This document shows positions 10,210-21,854 of a stretch of DNA of 64,000 nucleotides, in pieces (the first letter of the stretch is position 1; every line of letters begins with the position of its first letter). Position numbers and translations under genes: made by a program. The notes beneath the pieces are model-generated. The model worked only from the letters and a program-made list of their open reading frames with translations. It was not told the origin of the DNA and did not search any database. Source of the DNA: Odontocerum albicorne (lineage: Eukaryota; Arthropoda; Insecta; Trichoptera; Odontoceridae); assembly GCA_949825065.1 (NCBI GenBank), contig OX463846.1, positions 17,022,205 through 17,086,204 on the forward strand, read 5' to 3'.

Positions 10210-11820
10210 TTTGGCAAAAGCAGTGATTATTGTGTTGTTGATTTTGCAAAACGTCTTTCCTAGATAGAAAAAATATACTTCCTGGATAATAATTTACCTC
10301 GTTTTCAAAAATCTTATATTTCACTAAAATAATACATTAAAATTACTTATTAAATCAACCTTTCCAACAACCATGACAAGATACACTAAAAGGGTTAATA
10401 AAATGATAAGGTTACATTTAGTAATTTTATTTGCCCAAAATTAGAGACAAAAACGTGTCTTTTTCCGTTTACCGAAAGATTCCATTTTCTTATGAAATAA
10501 ATATATGAAATTTATAATCTTATTTGATTAACGTGTTTGTGCTGATAGAACATATTCTGTTTCCTCAGTGACCGTATTCACCTCAACATTTTTCACTGGA
10601 TGAGAAGACCCAAATTTGATGTACGGTTATTATTAAATTAAAAAGAAGAACCGACATATGTGATCAAAGAAAAAAAATACCTAAGGCTAGAATTAAAACG
10701 TACTGAGCACAAAAACAACTATCAAAATTCCTAAAAACTATATATATTGATTTATATATAAAATTTACCTATATATTGATTATATATAAAAGTGTATTTC
10801 TTCAATATTTATGAAAGAAATGTAAACAGTTATAACGTTTCAAGGAGTAATAATATCTCGCGTAAACATTCTAAATTTGTTATACTTTCTTTTATTTAGA
10901 AGTGATTGTTTAATGTAAAAACCAGTAAATATATTCTTAACACGGAATACAGTTACAAATTTATTATTTTTGAAACAATATTTTCTCGGTTATAATAATT
11001 GAAAACCAAACGTTTTGTTTGAATTTTAAAAAAAATCTTAGCCATGAAAATATACAAATATTTGACTTAAAAAACATATTCCTTTAAAAATTCAAAGAAA
11101 AATAAAATAAAAATCTCATTCCACCATCAACTCCACTTGGATTTTTTTCTTTTTTTTTCTCACATGAAAGCGCCTTCCGAAAATATATAAAGCGATTTGA
11201 TATTGTCAACGGGGAAAAGCCCTCTCCGAACACCTGTTCTGAATTTTTCATGCACAACCATCAATTTCATGTACATATTTGATATTACGAAAAATGTTGT
11301 TTTGTTGCTTACGTTGTAACAACTTTTAACACATTTTCTTATGCGGAAACGAAGTAATCTGCTTTGCGACATAAAAAGATTATCTTTTTAGGTGGTTTTT
11401 GCTTTTTCCACTTTTCAGATTTTCATGAATTTTTCACTCAAAATATTTTTACTTAACGAAATTGCTGCGAGCGCGGTTCACACCTCTTACTTTACAGGAC
11501 TTGAATGAACCCACCTCATAGAGGTGGACAAATCCTTTTACAAATCTTGAAATTTAAAAAAAAAACAAGTGTAAAATATAACTGCGCTAGATTTAAATCG
11601 ATTCTCTTGGAGGAGTTATATAATCTAATCGATAAACAGTTTTGTTTTTGCATAAAATAAAATAAATAAATATGTGGGGTTCACCTAGAGCATCACATTA
11701 TTTTGAAAATATTTAGAATATTATTTAAAGCTTATTTTCAAAATTATTAATTTAACACTTAATTCTATACTAATTAAGAGCATGAAAAGTCAAAAGTAAT
11801 ACAAAAAATCTTTCCACATA
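10210..11820. other. AT-rich DNA without recognised feature
   Basis: About 1.6 kb of low-complexity AT-rich sequence. A 70-codon minus frame at 11160-11372 has no family resemblance and I do not call it. Confidence 0.4.
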
Positions 11821-11825
11821 ATTAA

Positions 11826-11905
11826 CTATTTTAATACCCAGCTTAATTACCACTTTTAATACCCAGCTTAATTACCACTTTTAATACCCAGCTTAATTAC
11901 CACTT
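11826..11905 (+). repeat. 25-bp tandem repeat (3 units)
   Basis: Three identical units containing AATACCCAGCTTAATTACCA, period 25 bp. Confidence 0.95.
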
Positions 11906-12084
11906 TTTTCAATGTCATTGTTTTGATTAGTGTAACTCTAATGTCATTTATTATTCAATATATCAAGACACTGATTATGAAGTAAAAACTCGTTGAATGT
12001 TATCATTGTTAACCTTATAAATTTACAAGATATATTGGTATAAGTCTACAAGATATATTCGTATGAATTATTAATAAAATAACC

Positions 12085-12320
12085 ATTTATTTAGCGCCAT
12101 TTAGAGAGTAAACTCTTCTCAAAGGTGTTCTAACTCGGGGTTCGAACTCACTAGTGTCGATAGATTAAAATATTACAAAATAAATATATGCAAGTAGTGT
12201 AGGGATAGAGAGGATGTGGTCGCGGCCATTAGATTTCTACGTACGAGTATGTTCAGAAAAAACATTTGGTAAAAACTGCAGAACATTTACCAAGGAAAGA
12301 CGAACTACAAAAAAAAACCT
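12085..12320 (-). mobile_element. SINE-C copy
   Basis: In reverse orientation it begins AGTTCGTCTTTCCTTGG, has TAATGGCCGCGACC and GAGTTCGAACCCCGAG, and ends GAGAAGAGTTTACTC. It is collinear with the 34015-34245 copy. It sits immediately left of the large duplicated block. Confidence 0.7.
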
Positions 12321-13069
12321 TTGTAGATCTCCCAATGTGTAAAAGTTACACAAAATAGTTAAAAAAAAAAAATATCATTAAATATCTGGAGCATGTGTGA
12401 TGTTGTTTCGAGTTGGATGGTAATAAAACGTATTCATGTCTATAAACTGCGACCTATTTCAGAAAAGCAATTCATTTTGAAAGATAAATTATTTTACACA
12501 TAAGTGCTTTCAAGAAATGTAAAAATAAACGGTATAAAAACTTTACAAATTACGTAACATTTTGGTTGTAAAAAAATGAAGTCATTCGGCCACTACTCTT
12601 GAAATACGAGTATATAGTTGTATCACATAAACGTTACGAATATTTATACATAAAAACGACTTAGGTAGTGTATAAACTACTCTTTGAAAGAAAGAAAGTT
12701 GAAAAACTGTATATTTTGTATGTTTGCCATACCAGTTTATAATGCCTGAAGAACTATTCTGGTTGGTAAAATAAGACAGGGAGTAATTTAAAGTTATGCA
12801 AATACATTGGATTTACATAATACTCGAAGGTAGTTAGTAATACTGATCATTTTCATAATAGAGGTTAATTTTATTGATTAAATTTAATCCAGCAAACATG
12901 TTGTAAAAGGAAGCTTAAAATCGTCACCTTTTGGTGACCTCAACTCAATGCATGAACGTGTTTCTACCTCCTGAAGGTTTCGAGTTTAATTACTATTTGT
13001 AACCAAAGCTTAAAGACTTAAAATTCAGTGGTAAATGTTAACTCATTTTTTTCCTTAGAAGCCTAATTA

Positions 13070-13260
13070 TTAAGGAGCCTGTCATCCAACTCGAGGACAG
13101 TGGATTCGATTCCTGTTGGCACATATTTTTTAAAAAAGGTTTCCTTCTGGGTTTTTACTTCTAGCATTTAAAACATATTTCTGGTTAACTGAAAGATAGT
13201 ATGGATAAGCTCTCCAGGTATGTACGTTACGTAACGAAAATTTTATACAATTTCAAAATT
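13070..13260 (+). mobile_element. SINE-A copy (in duplicated block)
   Basis: Contains the head GGATTCGATTCCTGTTGGC (B box), the landmark TTTAAAAAAGGTTTCC..CTGGGTTTTTAC, and ATTTCTGGTTAACTGAAAG of the SINE-A body. Its duplicate lies at 16430-16620. Confidence 0.7.
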
Positions 13261-13269
13261 TCACTCGTC

Positions 13270-13680
13270 AGCATAACGTTATTATACATAAATACATACC
13301 ATCTCGCCATCTCTTTGTCGGGGCAGGCAGAGAGGACAGAGCGTCATTATTGTACTTTAAAATTTAATAAAAACATACATAACATCACGCCGTCACTATA
13401 TCGGGGTATGTACGAGTAGAAAAGAGAGAATGCCAGACAGTCCTATCGCGACACACATATTTTGCCTCTTCTACATCCATATCTCATGCAGCTCCTACGA
13501 TTTCTCTGACTTTTACATTTCTTTCTTTCAAAATGCCATACAATTGATCCATCCAGAGTTTCCTTGGTTTTCCTCTGCCCTACTTTCCTCTCACTTTTGC
13601 ACTATATATTTGTTTTATTACTTTTTTACAATCATTCGTTCCACGTTCCCTAAGTATCTGACAGTGATCTAAATATTCCA
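13270..13680 (-). mobile_element. LINE-G 3' tail fragment (in duplicated block)
   Basis: Minus-strand remnant of a non-LTR ORF2 C-terminus. The start shows ATACATACCATCTCGCCATC, which is the reverse of the family 3' end (..GGCGTGATGGTATGTAT). It is followed by the reverse of the coding landmarks (cysteine-poor basic segment, WLDQVN..L). Duplicate at 16630-17040. Confidence 0.65.
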
Positions 13681-13814
13681 AATATCGAATAATTTTCAAT
13701 CTCCTTATTATTGTCAATCGGAGGGGACTATTCATATATTTTCCCAGTTAAATATTATAGAAAATATTCATATACTTAAAATTATTTGGTTTTGCACTAC
13801 ACTTTCGTTGTATG

Positions 13815-14005
13815 CAGCATAACTTGGAGGGTTTTATTGCGGTGTAGCAATTTCTTCCAGCAAACCAGAAATATTTTATTGAGATCTTGAAGGAAAACCA
13901 GACTAGAACTATTTTTAAAATGATCGAGTACGAGTGGGAATTGTGCCCGCAACCGTCAGGCTGGAAGAAAGGGTCTCACTAACTAAGCCACATACCAGGG
14001 TTATT
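13815..14005 (-). mobile_element. SINE-A copy (in duplicated block)
   Basis: On the minus strand GTGGCTTAGTTAGTGAGAC (A-box region), GGTTGCGGGCACAATTCCC, and a body with AGTCTGGTTTTCC and ATTTCTGGTTTGCTGGAAG. Duplicate at 17175-17365. Confidence 0.7.
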
Positions 14006-14284
14006 AATTTGAATATTTCATATATGTACTCATGTTCAGAAATTATTTGAAATATACACGCCACGGGTAAAAAAAATAAAAATTGAAAACTTTCGATTCT
14101 CACAATACTTCTTAGGTCAATACACGAAATAAAGCTACGAGAGCCATGATGTATTCAAAACAGTAGAAACGTATTCTCTTATATAATCTACGCATTAACA
14201 TATTTTATCTTGAAGCATTTGTGCGTATTTAAAACGTAGTAAACAGTTGCTGTGATAATTTACTCAATTTGTTATACAATATTA

Positions 14285-14490
14285 TTGATGACAAATGTGT
14301 ATATGAAATTTATGATTAAGAAATGAGACTACTTCGTCACAGGCCTTGCCTAGTGAAGTGGTTATCTACATATATCCACAAAATGGAGGATATTTACAGT
14401 CATATACTTATACGAGGATTTTCACAAAGTAATGTGCATACACTCTGTGGATCGCCTTTCCATTAAAACCATGTAAAATTTAAATGATCA
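14285..14490 (+). repeat. dispersed repeat family F
   Basis: Core AAGAAATGAGACTACTTCG followed by TCACAGGCCTTGCC and a later CCTTTCCATTAAAA. Related copies at 39445-39600 and 51255-51415, plus the duplicate at 17645-17850. No tRNA boxes or coding are visible, so the class is unknown. Confidence 0.6.
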
Positions 14491-14609
14491 TTTTTTTTAA
14501 TTATTTAATAAAGTTATCTATAATAGAAAAAACATTTTCCAAAGACTATACTTATATCCAAATTTATATTTTTAGAACTGATCTAATTTATATATTATAA
14601 CTATGAACT

Positions 14610-14931
14610 TGTAGGTATTGTTACCGTACACAGTTGGGTCCGTCGATAGGTAGATAACCAAACACAATTAAATCACCATTAAAGTTTTATTTGAGGATGC
14701 ACGTTTTTTACACAACAGTCACAAAGTCAATTTACAATAAGATAACGTATACTATAGATTAAAGTTAATTGTCTGTTTAATTCGTAACGTAATAGTTTAT
14801 GGTAGAGAAGCGCGGGAAGTAGATCGAAGAATGCGCGTGCATTCGCCGTCGCGCGTTAAACTCGACTGGCGGGGGGGGCCGTCCGCTGCACCGAGCGGAA
14901 GCGAGTAGCGAGTTGCAGGCATACCACCACA
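14610..14931 (-). mobile_element. gypsy 3' LTR
   Basis: A 322-bp segment bounded TG..CA (plus-strand TGTAGGTATTG to ATACCACCACA) directly follows, in minus orientation, the gypsy polyprotein stop. A purine-rich tract GCGAGGGAGTAC at 14932-14943 sits just before the LTR as the plus-strand primer. It contains a reverse-strand AATAAA and a conspicuously GC-rich section (about 14800-14920) unlike its surroundings. Only this one LTR is present. Confidence 0.8.
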
Positions 14932-15721
14932 GTACTCCCTCGCTGAGATCGTTACTACGATCGATAGTACTCTGGGAAATGTACTTTCCTTCCGCTACGT
15001 GTACGTTTTTCATTTGTGGTGGATGATGGAACTTGAATTGGTGTCGGTTCAACTTGTAAATCAGTCTCTTTTACCGTATATGCAGCTTTCAAACGATCTA
15101 TGGAAACATTTATTGGTTTGCCTTTAATATTAAGCTTGAAAAATTTTGGACTGCGTTTTAAAATTCTGTATGGTCCGACATAGGGTGGTTCCAGCGATCT
15201 TCGAACGTGATCTTGTCGCACCAGCACGTGTGACGTCTCATTAAGGTCCCGTGGAATATAAAATGGTCCATTTCGGTGCCATGACGTTGGTTTAGGCGAA
15301 AGTTTGGCCATGTAGCTGCTGAGTCTTGTGGAAAAGTTTAGTATATCGGCGGCTAGGTGGTCATCCGTAGGTGAAATAAATTGACCTGGTAAGCGTAAAG
15401 GTTCGCCGTATACTAGCTCTGCTGGTGAAACTTGTAGATCCTCCTTCCAGGCGCTGCGTATGCCAAGTAGGACTAAGGGAAGAGACTCGGTCCACTGTGA
15501 ATCAGCATGGCACATGATGGCTGCCTTCAGCTGTCGATGGAGGCGCTCTATCAAGCCATTAGCAGACGGATGGAACGATGTGGTGGCATAGTGGTGTGCG
15601 CCAACTAACTTCGTGATAGATTTGAAGAGGTGAGATTCAAATTGCCGCCCTCGATCCGTAGTGATTCTAGCTGGGCATCCAAACCTAGCTATCCACCCAG
15701 AAACCAATGCCTTCGCGCATA
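14932..15721 (-). CDS. gypsy polyprotein, integrase C-terminal part (partial)
   Basis: An uninterrupted minus-strand frame (15707-14955, about 250 residues) runs into the truncation at 15720. It carries the second and third catalytic acids of a retroviral-type integrase: Asp in ITTDRGRQFES and, 35 residues later, Glu in ANGLIERLHRQLKAA. The first Asp is missing with the upstream part. After the core come a basic DNA-binding C-terminal region (PPYVGPYRILKRS, a GPY/F-type motif) and a TRSGRKVHFP ending next to the stop. The absence of stops or frameshifts suggests a recent insertion. GC content is well above its flanks. No envelope frame is seen. Confidence 0.9.
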
Positions 15722-17969
15722 AAAAAAATAAATATCATTAAATATCTGGAGCATGTGTGATGTTGTTTCGAGTTGGATGGTAATAAAACGTATTCATGTC
15801 TATAAACTGCGACCTATTTCAGAAAAGCAATTCATTTTGAAAGATAAATTATTTTACACATAAGTGCTTTCAAGAAATGTAAAAATAAACGGTATAAAAA
15901 CTTTACAAATTACGTAACATTTTGGTTGTAAAAAAATGAAGTCATTCGGCCACTACTCTTGAAATACGAGTATATAGTTGTATCACATAAACGTTACGAA
16001 TATTTATACATAAAAACGACTTAGGTAGTGTATAAACTACTCTTTGAAAGAAAGAAAGTTGAAAAACTGTATATTTTGTATGTTTGCCATACCAGTTTAT
16101 AATGCCTGAAGAACTATTCTGGTTGGTAAAATAAGACAGGGAGTAATTTAAAGTTATGCAAATACATTGGATTTACATAATACTCGAAGGTAGTTAGTAA
16201 TACTGATCATTTTCATAATAGAGGTTAATTTTATTGATTAAATTTAATCCAGCAAACATGTTGTAAAAGGAAGCTTAAAATCGTCACCTTTTGGTGACCT
16301 CAACTCAATGCATGAACGTGTTTCTACCTCCTGAAGGTTTCGAGTTTAATTACTATTTGTAACCAAAGCTTAAAGACTTAAAATTCAGTGGTAAATGTTA
16401 ACTCATTTTTTTCCTTAGAAGCCTAATTATTAAGGAGCCTGTCATCCAACTCGAGGACAGTGGATTCGATTCCTGTTGGCACATATTTTTTAAAAAAGGT
16501 TTCCTTCTGGGTTTTTACTTCTAGCATTTAAAACATATTTCTGGTTAACTGAAAGATAGTATGGATAAGCTCTCCAGGTATGTACGTTACGTAACGAAAA
16601 TTTTATACAATTTCAAAATTTCACTCGTCAGCATAACGTTATTATACATAAATACATACCATCTCGCCATCTCTTTGTCGGGGCAGGCAGAGAGGACAGA
16701 GCGTCATTATTGTACTTTAAAATTTAATAAAAACATACATAACATCACGCCGTCACTATATCGGGGTATGTACGAGTAGAAAAGAGAGAATGCCAGACAG
16801 TCCTATCGCGACACACATATTTTGCCTCTTCTACATCCATATCTCATGCAGCTCCTACGATTTCTCTGACTTTTACATTTCTTTCTTTCAAAATGCCATA
16901 CAATTGATCCATCCAGAGTTTCCTTGGTTTTCCTCTGCCCTACTTTCCTCTCACTTTTGCACTATATATTTGTTTTATTACTTTTTTACAATCATTCGTT
17001 CCACGTTCCCTAAGTATCTGACAGTGATCTAAATATTCCAAATATCGAATAATTTTCAATCTCCTTATTATTGTCAATCGGAGGGGACTATTCATATATT
17101 TTCCCAGTTAAATATTATAGAAAATATTCATATACTTAAAATTATTTGGTTTTGCACTACACTTTCGTTGTATGCAGCATAACTTGGAGGGTTTTATTGC
17201 GGTGTAGCAATTTCTTCCAGCAAACCAGAAATATTTTATTGAGATCTTGAAGGAAAACCAGACTAGAACTATTTTTAAAATGATCGAGTACGAGTGGGAA
17301 TTGTGCCCGCAACCGTCAGGCTGGAAGAAAGGGTCTCACTAACTAAGCCACATACCAGGGTTATTAATTTGAATATTTCATATATGTACTCATGTTCAGA
17401 AATTATTTGAAATATACACGCCACGGGTAAAAAAAATAAAAATTGAAAACTTTCGATTCTCACAATACTTCTTAGGTCAATACACGAAATAAAGCTACGA
17501 GAGCCATGATGTATTCAAAACAGTAGAAACGTATTCTCTTATATAATCTACGCATTAACATATTTTATCTTGAAGCATTTGTGCGTATTTAAAACGTAGT
17601 AAACAGTTGCTGTGATAATTTACTCAATTTGTTATACAATATTATTGATGACAAATGTGTATATGAAATTTATGATTAAGAAATGAGACTACTTCGTCAC
17701 AGGCCTTGCCTAGTGAAGTGGTTATCTACATATATCCACAAAATGGAGGATATTTACAGTCATATACTTATACGAGGATTTTCACAAAGTAATGTGCATA
17801 CACTCTGTGGATCGCCTTTCCATTAAAACCATGTAAAATTTAAATGATCATTTTTTTTAATTATTTAATAAAGTTATCTATAATAGAAAAAACATTTTCC
17901 AAAGACTATACTTATATCCAAATTTATATTTTTAGAACTGATCTAATTTATATATTATAACTATGAACT
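15722..17969 (+). repeat. large direct repeat, copy 2
   Basis: Second copy of the block at 12362-14609, offset 3360 bp. It joins the gypsy fragment at an A-rich junction (15720-15730) and diverges after 17969, where copy 1 enters the LTR. Past the end the sequence reads AACTAACTTC, so the AACT immediately before the LTR in copy 1 occurs twice here. The repeats inside (SINE-A at 16430-16620 and 17175-17365, LINE-G at 16630-17040, family F at 17645-17850) mirror copy 1. Confidence 0.97.
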
Positions 17970-18058
17970 AACTTCATTTTAATTTCCTATATGTAATTTT
18001 TATTTTTAATAATCTTAATATTTATAGTAAATGCATTAATATTGTGAAGGTTCAAAGA

Positions 18059-18222
18059 TATTATAATTTGTTTTATCGAACACTGTTTATTCCACTTTAT
18101 GTAACAGTATAACCCTGCCGGTTTCACGGTTTTCACCTCTTGGTGAAAACTTTGAAACCGGTACGATTATACCGTTACATAAAGTGATATAAACAGTGTT
18201 TGATAAAACAAATTACAATCTT
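18059..18222. repeat. 160-bp near-perfect palindrome
   Basis: The left arm (about 18059-18136) and right arm (about 18141-18222) are reverse complements with few mismatches. A tiny loop around CTCTT lies between TTTTCACC and GGTGAAAA. The right arm matches 60673-60743 (GAAACC..ATACC..AACAGTGTTTGATAAAACA), so the palindrome is two copies of one element's end placed in inverted orientation. It would fold into a long hairpin. Confidence 0.9.
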
Positions 18223-18229
18223 AATATTT

Positions 18230-18650
18230 CATTTCTTAGAATAAAAAAACACTTACATATTAACTGATAACCATATAACAATTCTTACTACTAATTATTT
18301 TGAATTGTTGGTCACTAAATGGCGCCAGAATAATAAATAAACGTAAATAAAATGACTTCAGTACAAAATAAAAAATGCTAGTCTATTATAGATTCAACAA
18401 CCATTACTTCAATCCTTAAACTTCAAAAATGCTAGGAACAATAGTAAATTTTGACAATGCAATCTCGTCGGCAACGACAGTAACTATTGTAAAGATTATT
18501 TGACATGAGAAACTATTGTTTTTCAACTTTAACAATTGTTGACTAAGACTTTTGGACCAGTTATAACATGACAAAGCAGCAAGTACAATGTAATGGTACT
18601 TAGGAGTAATGAAGATGTTTGATCCATGACCCAGTATTATTTCATTACCA
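18230..18650. other. AT-rich DNA without recognised feature
   Basis: No supported feature. Confidence 0.4.
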
Positions 18651-18900
18651 GTAGTGTTAAGGTAAACTATTGGCGTGGGCTGGTCGCATTTGTCACGTAC
18701 AGGACAGTATAGTCTAATAGCTATTTTTGAGACTAGATCGTCAAGAACAAACCATCCCGTAGATTACTTCCTGGGTAGTATTGTATATTGAGATAGCTGG
18801 AGAGATTTATCGAAAGGGACAGAGAGAAGTTGACCATAGATGAGATTGGAAGTCTTAAAAATATATATGACAATATGTCAAGTATTAGCAATGTTTGTTT
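18650..18900 (+). pseudogene. LINE ORF2 C-terminal remnant
   Basis: The frame beginning near 18670 reads LGWAGHICHVQDS, the pattern (LxWxGHxxR) seen near the C-terminus of RTE/CR1-type ORF2 proteins. Stops and shifts follow, then a possible REKLTIDEIGSLK segment near 18820-18850. Strongly decayed. Confidence 0.5.
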
Positions 18901-18954
18901 TCAAACCTAATCAAATACAAAACACTCACGATTGGTTTATAATAGGTACTCGTA

Positions 18955-19745
18955 ATAAGCAGTGAATATTGAAAATAATTAAAATGAATGGTTAATCATA
19001 TGAAACAATTTAAACCATACTTAATCATGTCAAAAATAAAACAAGGAGCTCAAGTTAGTGCTGAAATTATCTCATACAATCAGGCTGTACAAGCTTTCAA
19101 AACACATATGATATGTGTAATTTCAAAATACATTTTTAATACTACGAGTATATTGTTATCAATTAACCTATTATTAATTTATTTTTGTATTATATACTCG
19201 TATATCAGCCATCTCACAAGGCTCACTTCGTGTTCTGAAACCGTTTACTTACACCTATGAGATTCACATATAAACACACATAAATAGTTGCAGCCACTCG
19301 TATGATTTGACAATATTCAGCTAAAAATTTTGGCTTGTTTTTTGGCTGTTTTTTTTCCAATATTTGTACTTGAATTTTATTTTGTCGCTGTACGCTGATA
19401 GTGAATCTAGGGTTGAGTGAGTGTATGCATTTATATTTTAAACTACAAATACACACACTCAAATAACCTAGTATCTCAATTGAGACGATATTTTGAGAAG
19501 AATCTGGACAGTTTGATAGCGTCTCTTTCAAAAGTATTTTTTTTTCCATTGCCTCAAAATATATTTGTAATTTCATTATTTATGGGTATGTACACATATT
19601 ATGTTGTAACCAATAAGCATTTTTTTTTTATTATTAATATTAATTTTTATTATATTGTATAAGGAAATCCAAAACAAAACCTTTTCATAGTCTTCCTGAT
19701 TCGCAAATTTTTAGACTCCAGCCTGTTTTCAGCACAACTAAAAGG
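18955..19745. other. AT-rich DNA, short unassigned frames
   Basis: Contains frames of 81-117 codons on both strands (18988-19662) rich in Phe, Ile, Tyr and Lys. They overlap each other and show no domain; I do not consider them genes. Confidence 0.4.
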
Positions 19746-19748
19746 CGT

Positions 19749-20278
19749 ATGGTTGTCATAAATATTGTCATAAATATTGTACGAATATGGTTGTCATAAA
19801 TATTGTACGAATATGGTTGTCATAAATATTGTACGAATATGGTTGTCATAAATATTGTACGAATATGGTTGTCATAAGTATTGTACGAATATGGTTGTCA
19901 TAAATATTGTACGAATATGGTTGTCATAAGTATTGTACGAATATGGTTGTCATAAATATTGTACGAATATGGTTGTCATAAATATTGTACGAATATGGTT
20001 GTCATAAATATTGTACGAATATGGTTGTCATAAATATTGTACGAATATGGTTGTCATAAATATTGTACGAATATGGTTGTCATAAATATTGTACGAATAT
20101 GGTTGTCATAAATATTGTACGAATATGGTTGTCATAAATATTGTACGAATATGGTTGTCATAAATATTGTACGAATATGGTTGTCATAAATATTGTACGA
20201 ATATGGTTGTCATAAATATTGTACGAATATGGTTGTCATAAATATTGTACGAATATGGTTGTCATAAATATTGTCATA
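19749..20278 (+). repeat. 26-bp minisatellite (about 20 units)
   Basis: Head-to-tail 26-bp units with core GGTTGTCATAAATATTGTAC. A few units have AAGTATT for AAATATT, and the first and last units are internally shortened to CATAAATATTGTCATA. No spacers of unique sequence lie between units. Confidence 0.97.
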
Positions 20279-20279
20279 T

Positions 20280-21555
20280 TAGTCCGCTTCTAAAAAATAT
20301 AAATTGTATGAGGTATCAGGAAATAATTGATTTCAAAATGTATCTCTTTGTAGTCAAGCCCCTCAATAAAATGTCTCCATTGTATCTTTTGAATCTGTGT
20401 CTGAAAGATGTTACTTTGGAAAGGAGCAGAATTTTGAGGTTGATTTCGTCTTTATCGAATAAATTGATAGTTCAGAATCGATCCAATTGGGCAATCAATC
20501 ATAATTCAGAATATATTCAATTAAAAGGGCTTTTACTTTAGCTGGTCTTGAATGAACTTTACTTGCTGTGAGTATGAACTTTACTTGCTGTGATTATTCA
20601 CGATTTCAGAATAAATAAAAATATAATAGATCAAATAATTTAAACTAAATAACATTTATTAATTCTATCTTATTTTCTTAGAAAATCTTTTGGCAGTCAT
20701 TCAATTCGTTAACAGTGAATGAAATAGCCTTTGTTGAAATTAAAAAAGTACCCTTAAAAAGCGACTAATTCCGAGCTCCACTTGAGCAGGGATAATTGGG
20801 GTTGAAAGTAATATGGTTTCTTTATTTTATTTACGGCAAATGAACAGAAAGTATTTTTCAGGAAAAATAATGAAAATTCTTTCACGTTATTTTTAATACT
20901 TAAAGAGCGCCTACATGAAAAACATTTACGAGTTTCTAAAGAACTCGTTAAATTTTCTTCATTTCTGAAAGCTTTCACGCGAATCTGTGGAAAATATTTA
21001 AAAATTATGGCGTAAATTAACTTGATCAAAGTAAACCAACTGATAACTTTTAAATAAATGTTTTTAGTTTGTGTTCTGTACTCGCATATTGGTATTTTGT
21101 TATATTGATTTGATAAGATTTTTTTATTTCAAATTAACCGATTTGAACATTCGTTTATTCTCATACTCGTATATCTGGCGGGTATATTCTTATAGTTTTA
21201 CATATGTGTACTATCGGTTGCTATGATTGACTTGAATATCAGAGCCGGGACAATGTTAGAGCCACTGGGGCGCTGTCTCTAGACGCGATTTCTGAGGGGC
21301 ATCAAAATCGGTCAAAAATTGATAATGCGCTCCATATATTTTTGTCAATGCCCGTGACCATAGATAACATTATGTAAAATGAGTTTTAGTGAGTCAAATA
21401 TAATCAAAACTTTTTTGAAATATAGCCTTGGACTAGAGACATTGTTAGATATGTCAATAATTATCTTAATTGATTCTAAGCAAAATCAATTTTGACAACG
21501 TTTTCGATGGTTTTGTCGGACGGAAAGATCTTGAAATAAAGTAACAAATGTTTGA
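20280..21555. other. AT-rich DNA, one unassigned 98-codon frame
   Basis: A plus frame from the end of the minisatellite to 20541 encodes a basic, Leu/Ser/Asn-rich sequence (..LKDVTLERSRILRL..). It resembles the style of a transposon-derived protein, but no family can be assigned. The rest is featureless. Confidence 0.35.
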
Positions 21556-21559
21556 AATT

Positions 21560-21850
21560 TTGATTTTTAACTATGGCTTGATCATGTAGAACAAGTGAAT
21601 GAAGAAAGACTAACAAAACAAATAAATAGTGCGAATGTTAGGCATGGTAGAGGACAAAAGAAAGCATGATTGGATCAAGTGAATGATATTTTAAAATGAG
21701 GAAACATAAGAAGTCTGAGAAATCGTAAGAGTTGTACTAGAAAGTATATGAATATAGAAGCGGCGAAGGATGTGTGTCAAGATAGGTAAGACTGGCGTTG
21801 TGTCCTCTCAGCCTACCCCAAAAGGAAAATGGCGTCATAGCATGCATAAA
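21560..21850 (+). mobile_element. LINE-G 3' tail fragment
   Basis: The best sense-strand copy of the recurrent LINE tail. The decayed frame includes DHVEQVNEERLTKQI, a glycine/arginine patch, WLDQVNDILK, SLRNRKSCTRK, DVCQDR and LSAYPKRKM. This is the usual C-terminal order of non-LTR ORF2 proteins related to RTE/I elements, followed by the 3' end near ATGGCGTCATAGCATGCAT. Stops are present. Confidence 0.7.
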
Positions 21851-21854
21851 TTAG

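Larger units (their letters stand above)
12362..14609 (+). repeat. large direct repeat, copy 1
   Basis: A block of about 2.24 kb that recurs at 15722-17969 with a constant offset of 3360 bp and no difference I could find by eye. Left identity fades in an A-run; right identity ends at 14609, one base before the TG of a gypsy LTR. Inside are SINE-A copies at 13070-13260 (+) and 13815-14005 (-), a LINE-G tail at 13270-13680 (-) and family F at 14285-14490. The short open frames at 13201-13419, 13430-13672 and 13915-14103 are inside these repeats and duplicated with them. Confidence 0.97.

Noticed and set aside
13201..13672. Two short plus-strand genes, each present twice
   Set aside because: They lie in SINE-A and antisense LINE-G sequence and are duplicated only because the whole block is.
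14955..15707. Host gene or infectious retrovirus
   Set aside because: Integrase core with gypsy-type ending directly next to an LTR and purine tract; no envelope frame, and the upstream part is missing.
19749..20278. CRISPR-like array
   Set aside because: Repeats are directly contiguous with no unique spacers, in a eukaryotic context.
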